From Rickettsia felis URRWXCal2 (lineage in GTDB: Bacteria; Pseudomonadota; Alphaproteobacteria; Rickettsiales; Rickettsiaceae): DNA of 64,000 bases. Every line of letters starts with the position of its first letter. Position 1 is the stretch's first letter. The position numbers and the translations under genes are program-made. Where the stretch lies: positions 682,001 through 746,000 of the forward strand of contig CP000053.1 of NCBI GenBank assembly GCA_000012145.1, given 5' to 3'. The notes under the pieces were generated by a model that was given only the letters and a program-made list of their open reading frames with translations, ran no database searches and was not told the DNA's origin. Positions 1-9,903 of this stretch are shown one piece after another.

Positions 1-1
1 T

Positions 2-607
2 TGTACCGATAATTTTAGAAGCTATTTTCAAAGATCTGCAAATAATAGATTGGTTGATAGTAAAGGTGCTAAAGGCGGCAAAAGAAAACCTGTATATAAT
101 AATAAATATATTACTTTGGCTAAAAAGAATATAGTAGAAGATAATCTTGATGATGATAACGACGATGATGATGACTATGATAGCGATAGTCCTTTAAGAG
201 GAGAAAGAATCGATCCTGTAAAGAGAAATCGTGATATGTATCTTAAGATGATTAAAAGAGATATAGCAAGGCAAAAAGCAGAATCCGGCTTCGCTGAATC
301 CGACGACGATATGACTTTAAATAGAGCAAATAAAAAGGTTAGAAAAGACGATAGCGATAAAGAAAAAAGGATGCAAGAGGAATTAAATCAGATAAAAGCA
401 ATGCTTAGAGAAACTAAGCGTGATATATCAAAATATACTTGTCCAAATGCTACGGTAAACCAAAATTATGCACCGCCCGTTACAAATTATGAACCTGTAA
501 ATTATCCACCGGTAAAAAATAGTAAGCCGTATAATAACAATTCTAAGGTAAAGCAAAAATTTATCCGTGAAGATGATGATAACGGTAGTAATGCTTGTTC
601 GATATAA
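2..607 (+). CDS. Hypothetical protein with acidic tract, 5' end outside window
   Basis: The reading frame is open from the first base of the window, so this is the C-terminal part of a longer protein. A TTG at position 50 could serve as a start, but in-frame codons continue upstream of it without a stop. The visible 201 residues contain a run of Asp/Asn around [14 protein letters not shown], then a Lys/Arg/Glu-rich stretch likely to be helical or coiled coil ([22 protein letters not shown]), and a low-complexity Asn/Pro/Tyr-rich tail. There is no signal peptide or membrane segment in this part. I do not recognise the family. The composition suggests a flexible cytosolic or secreted protein, but no function can be assigned. 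Confidence 0.6.
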
Positions 608-635
608 TATATATCATTTTGCATGGCTACCAAAT

Positions 636-756
636 CGTCATTGCGAGGAGCGAAGCGACGTGGCAATCCAGAAAAAATAATAAAAAAATTCTGTAAATCA
701 GAATTTTTAACTGGATTGCTTCGTCGAATTACTATGTAATCCTTCTCGCAATGACG
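636..756. repeat. PAL-A palindromic element
   Basis: The left arm starts CGTCATTGCGAGGAGCGAAG and the right arm ends CTCGCAATGACG. The centre carries an extra hairpin (aaattctg/cagaattt) in place of the usual short spacer. The left flank GCATGGCTACCAAAT is shared with other copies. The rest of the gap at 608-919 is AT-rich sequence with no gene that I can support. Confidence 0.9.
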
Positions 757-919
757 AAAAACTGAGCCATGCAACAAGACCGGTCAAGTCACGGTATGAC
801 AATTGTAATATATTTATCACTATTTAATAGATTTATTGTTTTTCAAATAAGATTATTATTTATTAATAAAAATTAATATTTGAATATAGAAATATGTTGA
901 ATTTATTAATAGGTATATT

Positions 920-1519
920 ATGAAAAGTAAACTCTCAGTAAGTACCGCTAGTCTTACCTCTATAAAAGGCCTTCAAAACCTTATTGTTGCTGAAATAAAA
1001 GAATTAACAAAAAAATTACATTTTAAAGATTAAGAGCTTGAAAAAGCTTATGGGATGGCTTCAGATGATGTTTCTATTCAAGCAACAAGAGAACAGATAT
1101 TATATGCTTTAAAAGCTGTAGAATCTGCAAAACAACATTTGACAGACAAGACACAAGAATTTTGTAATAAATTAAATGACTACGGCATTTGTGTTGCTTA
1201 CTCATTTGCTAATTATAAAAGAAGCGGTAAGGATATATTAGAATTTGTATCACCTTATTTATTAAAAAACGCATCTGATATGGAATATATTAAGGCATAT
1301 ATTCCTGAAGCATATATAAAAGAAAGTAATAAAAATGATGCTATGGAATTGTTTGGTAAACGAGAGGTAAGAGACTATTTAGATCAAAAGTCTTCTGAGT
1401 TAGTAAGCAAATCGCCTGTACCGTCTACCCCTTCTACAACAGACACATTTAATTATGATAGTGATGAAATTACGGTTGCCGGAGAAGAGAAAACGACGCC
1501 GAATACTGAACAAGCTTGA
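920..1519 (+). pseudogene. Hypothetical protein interrupted by an in-frame TAA
   Basis: An ATG at 920 opens a frame beginning MKSKLSVSTASLTSIKG. It stops at TAA 1031-1033 after 37 codons, then continues in the same frame (ELEKAYGMASDD...) to a normal stop at 1517-1519. Without that stop the product would be 199 residues. The protein is mostly helical, has no signal peptide or membrane segment, and ends in a Ser/Thr/Pro-rich tail. The downstream part alone could start at ATG 1055 (154 residues). I do not recognise the family; the style resembles other Rickettsia-restricted genes in this window. A read error is possible, but two other genes here carry single in-frame stops. Confidence 0.6.
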
Positions 1520-1526
1520 TAACGCT

Positions 1527-1625
1527 GTCATTCTGTGGTTTGTCCACGGGGTCTAGTTAAAAATACTAATATTATTAGTATTTTTAATTGTTTTTATGGA
1601 TACCGTGGTCGAGCCACGGTATGAC
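1527..1625. repeat. PAL-C palindromic element
   Basis: The arms are GTCATTCTGTGGTTTGTCCA and CGTGGTCGAGCCACGGTATG. The central hairpin is formed by aaaatactaata and tattagtattttt. The element lies between the convergent ends of the hypothetical pseudogene and the RND pump pseudogene, where it could act as a bidirectional terminator. Confidence 0.8.
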
Positions 1626-1657
1626 ACCGAACGGGTTTCTCGAGCCATACAACAATG

Positions 1658-4600
1658 TTAATCTTTCCAATTTAATTCCAGATAGCTTCTAATTTCAGCT
1701 TTGTAATTGCTATTTTTTAACCATCTCTTAGCTGCTTCTAAATATAGGAAAATTATCGGTGTAATATAAAGAGTAAGTAATTGTGATGTGAGTAGGCCGC
1801 CAACTACGGCAAGTCCTAACGATCTTCTCTCTGCTCCCGTTGTTCCGACTCCAAGAGCAATAGGCATAGCTCCCATTAGAGCCGCTAAGGTAGTCATCAT
1901 AATCGGTCTGAATCTTATTATACATGCTTCATAGATTGCTTCATGCGAAGATTTATTGTCGGTTCTCTCAAGTTCTAGAGCAAAATCGATTATCATAATA
2001 GCGTTTTTCTTAACGATACCGATTAGCATAATAAGCCCGACAAATCCGTACATATCAAGCTCGCTATTAAATATTAGCAATGTAAGTAATGCTCCGAATA
2101 TAGCAGTAGGTAGTCCCGAAAGTATGGTTATCGGGTGTACGAAGCTTTCATATAACATGCCAAGGATAATGTAAATGACTATAACGGCAAGCCCAAGCAA
2201 TAAACCAAGATCGGAAAAAGACGACTGAAATGCTTGAGCCGTTCCTTGGAAGCTTCCCGTAATCGTAGCCGGCATTTGTAGGCCTTTTATTGCTTGATTA
2301 ACTTTTGGAACGGCATCACTAATTGAATACCCGTCTTGTAGGTTAAATGATACTGTAACCGAAGGTAATTGCCCGAAATGTGAAATACTAAGAGGACCGA
2401 CATTATTAACGATTTTAGCAAGCGTCGTTAACGGTACTAAATTGCCGTTTGCAGAGTTAATATTGACTAAAGATAACATTGATGAATCTGTTTGATATTT
2501 AGGGTCTAGCTCTAAAATAACGTCATATTGAGCTGTTGGGGTATATAATGTTGAAATCTGCTCAGCACCGTAAGCCGCATATAAGATATTCTGTATTTGC
2601 TCTACCGATATACCGAGTTTTGCAGCCTTATATCTATCAATCTGCACTAAGGTTTGTGGCTGTGCTATTTGTAAGTCTGAAGTTACGTCAGTAAAACCCG
2701 GCAGTCGTGCGAGTTTGTCCTTTAATTTCGGTGTAAAGCTAAATAGCTCATCTTGATCGAGTCCTTGCATAGTATATTGATATTGGCTTTTGGTTGCCTG
2801 TCCGCCAATCGTAATGGTTGGTACGTTCTGGATATATACCCTTAAACCTACTAAATGATTTAGTTTTGAGCGTAGCTGGTCAATTACCTCGTCTGCCCCA
2901 ATTCGTTGATTTCTTGGTTTTAAGCTAATAAAGATTGTACCCTGATTGACGGCAGAATTTCTACCTGAAACACCGACTGCCGAAAAGAATGAATCTATAT
3001 TAGGATTTTTAAGTAATACATCGCTTACTTGCTGTTGTTCTTTGACCATCGCATCAAAGGAAATAGTTTGGGCTGCTTCAGTAAAAACTAAGATTTGTCC
3101 CGTATCGGAATCAAGCATAAAACCTTTACAGACTTTCCCAAATAAATAAGCCGTTGCGATAATAATATAAGCATAGTAGTTTTTGAATGCTCTACTACCG
3201 TTTTTAAGCTGCTACTATATTTTTGTTTAACATATTCAAAGGCTTTTTCTGTTAATAATGATTCGTCATTGCGAGGCGTCAAAGACGCCGTGGCAATCTC
3301 GGTTTGGTGTCCTGAGATTGCTTCGTCACTACGTTCCTCGCAATGACGGTCTTTTAAAAACACATTACATAGCATTGGAGTTACTGTTATCGAAATAACT
3401 CCCGAAAGTAAAATAGCGGTAGTAATAACAACGGCAAGTTCGTGCAGTAATTTCCCTAAAATTCCGCTCATAAATAATATCGGAATGAATACTGCCATTA
3501 GGGATAAAGTCATTGAGACGATAGTAAATCCTATTTCTTTAGTACCGTTGATACATGCCGCTATTTTACCTTCACCTTTTTCCATATGTCGTGTGATGTT
3601 TTCAAGCACTACTATTGCATCGTCTACCACGAAACCCATCGCAAGCGTTAGAGCCATTAAAGACATATTATCGATGCTAAAGCCGAATAAGTACATAAAG
3701 GCAAAAGTACCGACAATAGATAAGGGGAGGGCAATAGTTGGAATAATCACGGATCGTAAATTATGCAGAAAGAGAAATATAGCAATCACTACAAGTATTA
3801 AAGCAAGTAACATAGTAAAATTAGCATCATTTACCGATTCTCTGATAGAGAAATTGACCTATCAAACATGATATTAATATTAACACCCTTAGGGATTTGT
3901 CTGCGGAGTAACGGCAATACTTCTTTTATAGAGTCGACTATTTCAATAGTATTAGTATCCGGTTGTTTCTGAATAGCAAGTATTACCCCCGGCTTATCCC
4001 TATACCAAGCGGCTATTTTATTGTTAGCTACGCTATCGATGGCTTTACCTATATTTTTAAGAAAAAGCGGATTACCGTTTTTATAAGTTAGTATTAAATC
4101 GTTATATTCTTTAGCATTTTGTAACTGCCCGGGGACTCTAATGCTTGAGTAGAGATCTTTGCCGTATAAAGCTCCGGTCGGTAAATTAATGTTGGCAGAG
4201 CTGATAATATTTGATACTTGGTCAAGCCCTATATTATTTGCTGCCATTTTAACAGGGTCAACCTGCACACGCACTGCATATTGCTGTGAGCCGTAAACTT
4301 GTACCTGTGCAACGCCCGGTAACATTGATAAACGCTCAGCCATAATTGTTTCAGCGTAATAGTCAACGGTATATAAGGGTAGAGTATCAGAGGTTAAAGA
4401 TAAATAAAATATAGGTGCGTCGGCAGGATTTACTTTACGATATGAGGGCGGGGTAGGTAAGTCGTTCGGTAATTGTTTAGCGGCGGATGAAATAGCTGCT
4501 TGTACGTCTTGTGCTGCGGCATCTATATCTCGGTCTAAATTAAATTGCAAAGTAATTTGAGTAGTGCCGTTACTATTAACCGAACTCATCGAATCAATAT

Positions 4601-4826
4601 CGGATATTGTCGAGAATTGCTTTTCAAGCGGTAATGCAACCGAAGATGCCATAGTAGTCGGGTCAGCTCCAGGCAAGCTTACTGAAACCTGAATAGTCGG
4701 GAAATCGATATCAGGTAAAACGCTTACCGGTAATAGCTTATAGCCGAATGCTCCAAACAGTAAAATAGTTGCCATAAATAAAGTAGCAAGAACCGGACGC
4801 TTAATAAATATTTCTGAAATACCCAA
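1658..4826 (-). pseudogene. acrB: RND efflux pump (AcrB/AcrD-like), broken by two frameshifts
   Basis: Three open frames join into one RND inner-membrane transporter of about 1,040 residues. The N-terminal piece (4826-3831) begins MGISEIFIKRPVLATLFM and ends in FDRSIS. An extra two bases in the TCTCT run near 3845-3852 throw it into a stop, and the next frame resumes with IRESVNDANFTMLLALILVV. The middle piece (to about 3165) holds the transmembrane signature with ALTLAMGFVVDDAIVVLENI. A one-base loss near 3160-3172 separates it from the C-terminal piece (FMLDSDTGQILVFTEAAQ...). The C-terminal piece has the second membrane domain and ends at 1658. A PAL-A element (3264-3348) adds RHCEERSDEAIS...LTPRND between the two membrane domains. 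The upstream fusion protein and TolC-like genes remain open, so loss of the pump may be recent. Confidence 0.85.
3264..3348. repeat. PAL-A element inside the RND pump gene
   Basis: An 85-base element, CGTCATTGCGAGGCGTC... to ...CCTCGCAATGACG, lies within the middle coding fragment of the pump gene and is read as RHCEERSDEAIS..LTPRND. The copy in pheT has the same length and the same reading frame. Confidence 0.9.
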
Positions 4827-4841
4827 TTATTCCTCACTCCT

Positions 4842-4940
4842 GTCATCCCGTGGCTTGTCCACGGGATCCAGAAAATAACTAAAAATACTAATAATATTTA
4901 GTATTTTTAACTGGATTCCGTGAATAAATCACAGGATGAC
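4842..4940. repeat. PAL-C palindromic element
   Basis: GTCATCCCGTGGCTTGTCCA pairs with the end GAATAAATCACAGGATGAC. The centre has an aaaatactaa/ttagtattttt hairpin. It separates the fusion-protein gene from the pump gene of the efflux operon and may weaken read-through between them. Confidence 0.85.
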
Positions 4941-4972
4941 ACTGAAAACGTTTTTCGACCCACGATTTGGTA

Positions 4973-6232
4973 TTACTCCTCCCTAACGCTCACCTCTGTT
5001 CCGTTAGATAATCGTAGCTGCCCATTGGTTATCACTGTTTCTCCCTCATCTATACCGCTTTTAATAACAATAAAATCATCATTAGAAAAAACTATATCTA
5101 TATTCTTAACCACGGCTTTATTATCTTTATTAACAACAAATACATAAGGACCTTGATCGTTAGTTTGCATTGCCTTAGACGGAACTATTAGAGCAGCTTT
5201 TTCGATGTAAATTGTTAAAGATACACGTACGAACTGCCCAGGCCATAATATTTCATCATTATTAAGCAGTGTTGCTTTGACTTTGATAGTGCCGCTATTT
5301 GGGTCAATTGCATTGTCGACAAAAACGATTTCACCGTCTTTAATTTCTTGGTCGTTTACAGTTCTAACCGTCAAAGCTAAGTCATTAGATTTTTGAGATT
5401 TATTAATACGATCTAGATATTCTTCAGGTACGGAGAAACTGACATAAATAGGTGAGATAGTATTTATAGTTACTAAACTCGCAAAATCCGGCGACACTAA
5501 ATCACCTATATCTACATTACTCTCACTAAGTTTACCGTCAAAAGGAGCTACTATTTTTGAATACTCGATTTGTAAATTAGCATCTGCAATAATTGCTTTA
5601 TCTCGCTCAACAGAGGCTTTAAGCATATTCATATTAGTTAGCATCTGTAAATATTGCTCTTCCAAAACGGCTTTTTCTTGATATAAAGCACGATATCTTG
5701 CTTCTTCTTTTATAGCATTTTCGAGGTTATAAGTATCACTTAGTAAATTTGCTTGTGCTTGTTGTAATTGATTTTGAAACGGACGAGAATCGATTTCATA
5801 TAATAAATCACCTGCTTTTACTTCTTGTCCATCATCAAAATTTACACTTAATATTTGTCCTGTAACTTGAGGTCTAATATCGGCACTTTGGTAAGTTTCA
5901 GCCGCTCCTGCAAGTTCTATCACATAAGGTACGTCTTTTTTGATAACTTTTGTTACCTCAACCGGAGCTGCTATTATTATTTGTTTATTACTTTTATGAT
6001 GATGCTTTATTACCCAAACCACTAATATTACCGCTAGTACTAGTAATGTAATCAATATCAAATTCCGCATTAGCCTCCTTGCATAACTTGCTTCTAAGGG
6101 TAATTTGTGCGTCGATCCGGTACTCGCATCCTCACGTACTAAAGTGTACGCTGCGGTGCTGCGTTCCGTGTCTCCTACAAATTCCTCCTTATTAGCTGCG
6201 TTATGCAAGAAGTCTATTATTGTTTTAAGCAT
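4973..6232 (-). CDS. Efflux RND transporter periplasmic adaptor (AcrA-like)
   Basis: This is the membrane fusion protein that links an inner-membrane RND pump to an outer-membrane channel. The 419 residues comprise a short N-terminus, a transmembrane anchor at about 57-75 ([18 protein letters not shown]), and a biotinyl-lipoyl-like half motif with [21 protein letters not shown] helical hairpin follows ([16 protein letters not shown]... and [19 protein letters not shown]), then the second lipoyl half ([20 protein letters not shown]) and a beta-barrel/proximal C-terminal domain. Residues 9-52 ([15 protein letters not shown]...LPLEASYAR) are not part of the family fold; they are encoded by a palindromic element. 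Downstream lies the broken pump gene, so the protein may now lack its own partner. Confidence 0.88.
   Translation of the reverse strand: MLKTIIDFLHNAANKEEFVGDTERSTAAYTLVREDASTGSTHKLPLEASYARRLMRNLILITLLVLAVILVVWVIKHHHKSNKQIIIAAPVEVTKVIKKDVPYVIELAGAAETYQSADIRPQVTGQILSVNFDDGQEVKAGDLLYEIDSRPFQNQLQQAQANLLSDTYNLENAIKEEARYRALYQEKAVLEEQYLQMLTNMNMLKASVERDKAIIADANLQIEYSKIVAPFDGKLSESNVDIGDLVSPDFASLVTINTISPIYVSFSVPEEYLDRINKSQKSNDLALTVRTVNDQEIKDGEIVFVDNAIDPNSGTIKVKATLLNNDEILWPGQFVRVSLTIYIEKAALIVPSKAMQTNDQGPYVFVVNKDNKAVVKNIDIVFSNDDFIVIKSGIDEGETVITNGQLRLSNGTEVSVREE
6078..6209. repeat. Rickettsia palindromic element inside the adaptor gene
   Basis: The 132-base segment begins CTTGCATAACTTGC and ends GCGTTATGCAAG, so the ends are inverted repeats. 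It adds exactly 44 codons between the start and the membrane anchor of the fusion protein. The peptide, with [12 protein letters not shown] and KLPLEASYA, matches the style of known protein-coding Rickettsia palindromic elements. Confidence 0.85.
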
Positions 6233-6275
6233 TGTTTTAATATGTTTGTTTATATTAATGTCTGCGATACCAAAT

Positions 6276-6379
6276 CGTCATTGCGAGCAGCCGTAGGCTG
6301 CGTGGCAATCTCATGAAATAATAACAAACTCCTGAGATTGCGGACGTACAATTACTTCGTAATTTTCCTCACAATGACG
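6276..6379. repeat. PAL-A palindromic element
   Basis: The element starts CGTCATTGCGAGCAGCCGTA (the cag-ccgta-ggctg stem head) and ends with a tacgaag-type arm and CTCACAATGACG. The right arm has drifted. The left flank TGCGATACCAAAT recurs at other copies. Confidence 0.88.
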
Positions 6380-6388
6380 TTGCTCGTA

Positions 6389-7678
6389 CTACCACTTTCC
6401 GCCCAAAGCATGGAAAATATTAACCATAGAACTTAGCTGTGAAAGTTTTATAGCCACCCCGTCAATTTCGTTTTGTAGTACGTTTTGTTTAGCTGTAAGC
6501 ACTGTTAAGTAATCTATATTACCTCGTTTATAACGCTGAGCGGCAAGCTTAAATATAGATGTTAAAGCTGCTTCATTTTGTTGCCAAATATGAAAATTAC
6601 TGTTTGATGTTTGCTCAAGCGATAAAGCATCCATAACTTCCCCGAAAGCTGTGCGTACTACTGATTTATATTGTGCTATATATTGTTCTTTAACACTTTC
6701 GGCAATTTGTACGTTAGCTCTAGTTTTGCCAAAATCAAAAATAGGTCCTGCTATGTTGCCGCCTATTTGCCAAGTCTGTGCTGAGCTGTTAAAGAGAGTA
6801 TTAAGTTTATTGCTACCGAATCCTAATAAGCCTGTTAAAGAAAGTTGTGGAAAATAAGTAGCTTTTATGGCTTTTAAGTTTGCGTCTGCTGCTAGTAAAT
6901 TCTGCTCTGCTGCTTTAATGTCAGGTCTTTGTTCTAAAAGCTCTGACGGTAATATTTTAGGTAATACCGGTAGAGCAGGGAAGTAATCTATTGGTTTATC
7001 ACGATAAATTAAGCCGTTTACTATATTTTCAGGAGTCCTACCTACTAAAATTTTTAAAGCGGTTTCCTGCTCATGTCTTTGTTGTTTTAAAGGCGGTAAT
7101 GATAAATTAGTAAGTGCAAGCTCGGAAGCAGCTTCACTAACCGATATTAAATCACCCACACCAAGATTATATAATTTCTGATTTAATTTATAAATTTCCG
7201 TTTGAGCCTCAATTAGCTTTTCAGTTAGATAGATTTGTTTGTCTAATGCTAAAAGATTAAAGTAACTCATAGTGACGTTACTTATAACTGATAAACGTAC
7301 CGTTTCCTTGCTATTTTTTGTTCGATTTGCTCCTCCCTGTAAATTGATTTGTGGAAATCTATAAGAATTAACAAGGTTAAGTTGAGCTTTCGCTGCTAGC
7401 ACATTACTCATTGCCAGCTCAATATCGGAGTTACCGGTTAAAGATTCTTCGATTAGCTGATTTAATACCGGATCGTTAAATTGTAGCCACCATTGCTGCG
7501 GCATATTATCTTTTTGTGCTAAAGAATAATTATTCCAAGTAGTAGGTAATGAGAGATTAGGGATAGTATTATTTTGTTTAGTACTACAACTACATAATAG
7601 AAATGACGAAATCGATATAATGAGGATATTTATACCATTTCTAGAGGTTATTATTGCGTGGATCAGCTTATCCGTCAT
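6389..7678 (-). CDS. TolC/NodT-family outer-membrane efflux lipoprotein
   Basis: This is the outer-membrane channel of a tripartite efflux system. From ATG 7678 the protein starts MTDKLIHAIITSRNG and has a lipoprotein signal ending SSFLLCSCSTKQ, so a lipobox Cys is likely. It then shows the duplicated outer-membrane efflux protein repeats (NSDIELAMSNVLAAKAQLNL; QRPDIKAAEQNLLAADANLK). A longer frame from ATG 7780 would prepend about 34 residues encoded by a PAL-A element (RHCEERSDVAIS...), and I prefer the inner start. That inner ATG is itself the terminal ATGAC of the element. It is the first gene of the tolC-like/adaptor/pump operon. Confidence 0.85.
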   Translation of the reverse strand: MTDKLIHAIITSRNGINILIISISSFLLCSCSTKQNNTIPNLSLPTTWNNYSLAQKDNMPQQWWLQFNDPVLNQLIEESLTGNSDIELAMSNVLAAKAQLNLVNSYRFPQINLQGGANRTKNSKETVRLSVISNVTMSYFNLLALDKQIYLTEKLIEAQTEIYKLNQKLYNLGVGDLISVSEAASELALTNLSLPPLKQQRHEQETALKILVGRTPENIVNGLIYRDKPIDYFPALPVLPKILPSELLEQRPDIKAAEQNLLAADANLKAIKATYFPQLSLTGLLGFGSNKLNTLFNSSAQTWQIGGNIAGPIFDFGKTRANVQIAESVKEQYIAQYKSVVRTAFGEVMDALSLEQTSNSNFHIWQQNEAALTSIFKLAAQRYKRGNIDYLTVLTAKQNVLQNEIDGVAIKLSQLSSMVNIFHALGGKW

Positions 7679-7762
7679 TACGAGGAAATTGCATAGCAAT
7701 TGACGAAGCAATCTCAGGATATTAAACGAGATTGCCACGTCGCTTCGCTCCTCGCAATGTCG
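7673..7762. repeat. PAL-A element at the 5' end of the TolC-like gene
   Basis: CGTCATTACGAGGAAATTGC to CTCCTCGCAATGTCG, with the gaaattgcatagcaattga stem head on one side and the gcgaagcg head on the other. It overlaps the likely start codon of the TolC-like gene and keeps that frame open upstream. Confidence 0.88.
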
Positions 7763-7891
7763 ATTATCTAGTAGGTTCATTAAAATAAATTAACATTACT
7801 TAATTTTAATTATGAATCTTTAAACTATTATGTCAATATAGACTATTATTTTTTCAACTAACTATTTTTGTAACTGCGTAATAATGTTGCT

Positions 7892-8019
7892 ACAGCATAT
7901 TTTAAAAAGCTTCAGATAAGATGAATTTAAAGGTGAGTCTGCACAGCGTATAAAAAATACGTGAGCACAGGCGAATCCTGCAAAATTCGCTTATATCAAG
8001 CTTTCTAAAATATGCTGTA
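7892..8019. repeat. Long near-perfect palindrome at the end of the glycosyltransferase
   Basis: The left arm (7892-7929: tacagcatattttaaaaagc, ttcagataagatgaattt) and right arm (about 7982-8019) are inverted copies with few mismatches, around a centre of about 50 bases. The right arm encodes the last residues and stop codon of the glycosyltransferase. It is unrelated to PAL-A, PAL-B and PAL-C. It could be another palindromic element or a large terminator. Confidence 0.75.
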
Positions 8020-9007
8020 ACTTTTTAGAAACAACTTTAATATCATAATTTTGTTTGAGAGTAAGATAGGCGTTTTTAGAAAATTCCTTTGCTTTTATAG
8101 GGTTATCTATTAGATAGACAATTTTTTCTGCTAAATCTTCCGAAGAAGCCGCTTTACAAATAAGCCCGTCTTGCATGTCGCTTAAGATTTCTGCAGGCCC
8201 TTCAGTGTCTGTACTAACGATAGGTAGCCCCGCCTCCATTGCTTCAAGCACTATAATTCCAAACGGTTCATGAAGAGACGGTAAACAAAAAATATCTATT
8301 TGTTTAAAAAAATTGTCTCTATCATTAACCCATCCCGTAAATGATATTTGATCTTGTAAATTAAGTTTACGTGCTAAAGCAATTAAATTATCTTTTTCCT
8401 CACCGCTTCCACCTATAACAGCTTGAATATCATATTTTTTTTCTTTTAAAATTTTTATAGCATTAATAAAAACATCAACACCTTTTTTAGCTACAAATCT
8501 TGCTAGTATACCAATTACTATAGGTTTTTTATATGTTTTATTTGGAGTAAAGTCTTTAGAAATATTTATCATATTCGGTAAGGTGCATATCCAAGATTCG
8601 GCAAAGTTATTTTTTAGTAAAAATTCTTTCATATGATGCGTCAGGGCAATAATAAAATTACATTTACGTAGGCCTTTTAAACTATAATTATGAGCGATAC
8701 CAATTAATTTTATATTTTGTGATTTAGCAAATTTACTAAAATTTATTGCTCTATTACCGTGTGCTATAATTATATCGGGTTTAATTTTGTAGATTATATA
8801 TTTAAGAATAAGTACCGATAACGGATCAATTGGTACTAAGTTAGGTAGTTTAAAACTTGTCTTACGTAGAAAAGAATTTATTTTTGCTTTGTAAGAAGTG
8901 ATATTTATAACCTCAATTTTTTGCATTTCAAGAGCTGCATTATAATCTAAAAATGCTTGTTGAATTCCGCCAAGATCACGACTTAGCATAATATTGAGTA
9001 CTTTCAT
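7991..9007 (-). CDS. Glycosyltransferase family 4
   Basis: This is a GT-B retaining glycosyltransferase of 338 residues, likely cytosolic and using a nucleotide sugar to build a surface glycan or lipopolysaccharide. The N-terminal domain starts MKVLNIMLSRDLGGIQQAFL, the acceptor-side glycine-rich loop of GT4 enzymes. The C-terminal domain has GILARFVAKKGVDVFINA, the donor-site element SLHEPFGIIVLEAMEAGLPI with the EX7E glutamates, and STDTEGPAEIL. Its last codons and the stop lie in the arm of a large palindrome (7892-8019), so the native C-terminus may have been replaced. It is divergent from dapF, with 83 bases between the start codons. The acceptor is unknown. Confidence 0.88.
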   Translation of the reverse strand: MKVLNIMLSRDLGGIQQAFLDYNAALEMQKIEVINITSYKAKINSFLRKTSFKLPNLVPIDPLSVLILKYIIYKIKPDIIIAHGNRAINFSKFAKSQNIKLIGIAHNYSLKGLRKCNFIIALTHHMKEFLLKNNFAESWICTLPNMINISKDFTPNKTYKKPIVIGILARFVAKKGVDVFINAIKILKEKKYDIQAVIGGSGEEKDNLIALARKLNLQDQISFTGWVNDRDNFFKQIDIFCLPSLHEPFGIIVLEAMEAGLPIVSTDTEGPAEILSDMQDGLICKAASSEDLAEKIVYLIDNPIKAKEFSKNAYLTLKQNYDIKVVSKKLQHILESLI

Positions 9008-9090
9008 TTCTATTTTTTATATATCATCACTTCATTATAGCAAATTCCAAGAAATTTGCTATAATACAATTTCCTAATATATAAAACATT

Positions 9091-9903
9091 ATGATTAGTA
9101 AAATTAATTTTGTAAAAATGCATGGTCTCGGTAATGATTTTGTTGTTGTTAACAAACGAGATTTATCAAGTTCATATGATTTATCGCAGCTAGCAAAAAA
9201 TATGGCTGATCGTCATACAGGTATAGGTTGTGATCAGTTTATTATTTATGAAGAGCATGATGATTTTTATGAGATGATTATCTATAACATAGACGGCTCT
9301 AGTGCTAAATTATGCGGTAATGCTACAAGATGTTTAGCCAAGTTAATTTATCTTGATACGGGAAAGAAAGATATTACTGTAATGGTAGGCAATAAAAAAT
9401 TGCTATGTAATGTGGAAGATGAAAATAATATTAGCGTTAATGTAGGAAAGGTTAGTTTTAATGAAGTTTGGATGCCAAGCCGTGATAAAATTTGGGAACT
9501 CGCAGAGCGTTATATGATTGATTTAAAGGAAACTATTTGTGTTGATATAGGTAATCCGCATTTGGTTATTTTTAGTAAGTTAGAACCTCAAGATCAAAAA
9601 ATTGTTGGTGAAAAATTACAGGCTAAGGAATTATTCGCAGATGGGGTAAACGTTAATTTTGCTGAAGTAAAAGATAATAAAATCTATTTATCTGTTTGGG
9701 AGCGAGGGGCAGGATTAACTCTTGCTTGCGGAAGCGGGGCTTGCGGTAGTTTTGCTGCCGGTTTAAAGCTCGGTTTTATCCATTCACCAAGTACGGTAGT
9801 ATTTAAGTATGGCAGCCTTACTATGAAAGAAGAAAACGGTAATATAATAATGCAAGGAGCAGCTACGCTTGTAGCACGTGGGGAATATTATTGTGAGCAA
9901 TAA
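9091..9903 (+). CDS. dapF: Diaminopimelate epimerase
   Basis: The enzyme interconverts LL- and meso-diaminopimelate for peptidoglycan cross-links (meso-DAP is also the lysine precursor). The 270-residue protein matches the usual length. It opens with INFVKMHGLGNDFVVV, carries the two active-site cysteines in LCGNATRC (Cys75) and ACGSGACGS (Cys213), and has GNPHLVIF and WERGAGLTLACGSG. This is the usual two-fold dapF architecture. The start is ATG 9091. The gene overlaps mtaB by a few codons, so the two are probably co-transcribed. dapA lies about 16 kb away in the same window. Confidence 0.96.
   Translation: MISKINFVKMHGLGNDFVVVNKRDLSSSYDLSQLAKNMADRHTGIGCDQFIIYEEHDDFYEMIIYNIDGSSAKLCGNATRCLAKLIYLDTGKKDITVMVGNKKLLCNVEDENNISVNVGKVSFNEVWMPSRDKIWELAERYMIDLKETICVDIGNPHLVIFSKLEPQDQKIVGEKLQAKELFADGVNVNFAEVKDNKIYLSVWERGAGLTLACGSGACGSFAAGLKLGFIHSPSTVVFKYGSLTMKEENGNIIMQGAATLVARGEYYCEQ

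Noticed and set aside
502-777. Short open frames with phrases such as LPRRFAPRND and RHCEE
   Set aside because: They are translations of PAL-A itself (also near 16727-16990, 19432-19692 and 41629-41895). The phrase marks the repeat, not a gene.
3088-4826. Two or three separate small transport genes in place of one RND pump
   Set aside because: The pieces align end to end with a single AcrB-type protein, and conserved sequence continues across the frame breaks.
6105-6296. Forward-strand frame over the start of the adaptor gene
   Set aside because: It is the complementary reading of a palindromic element and has no independent support.
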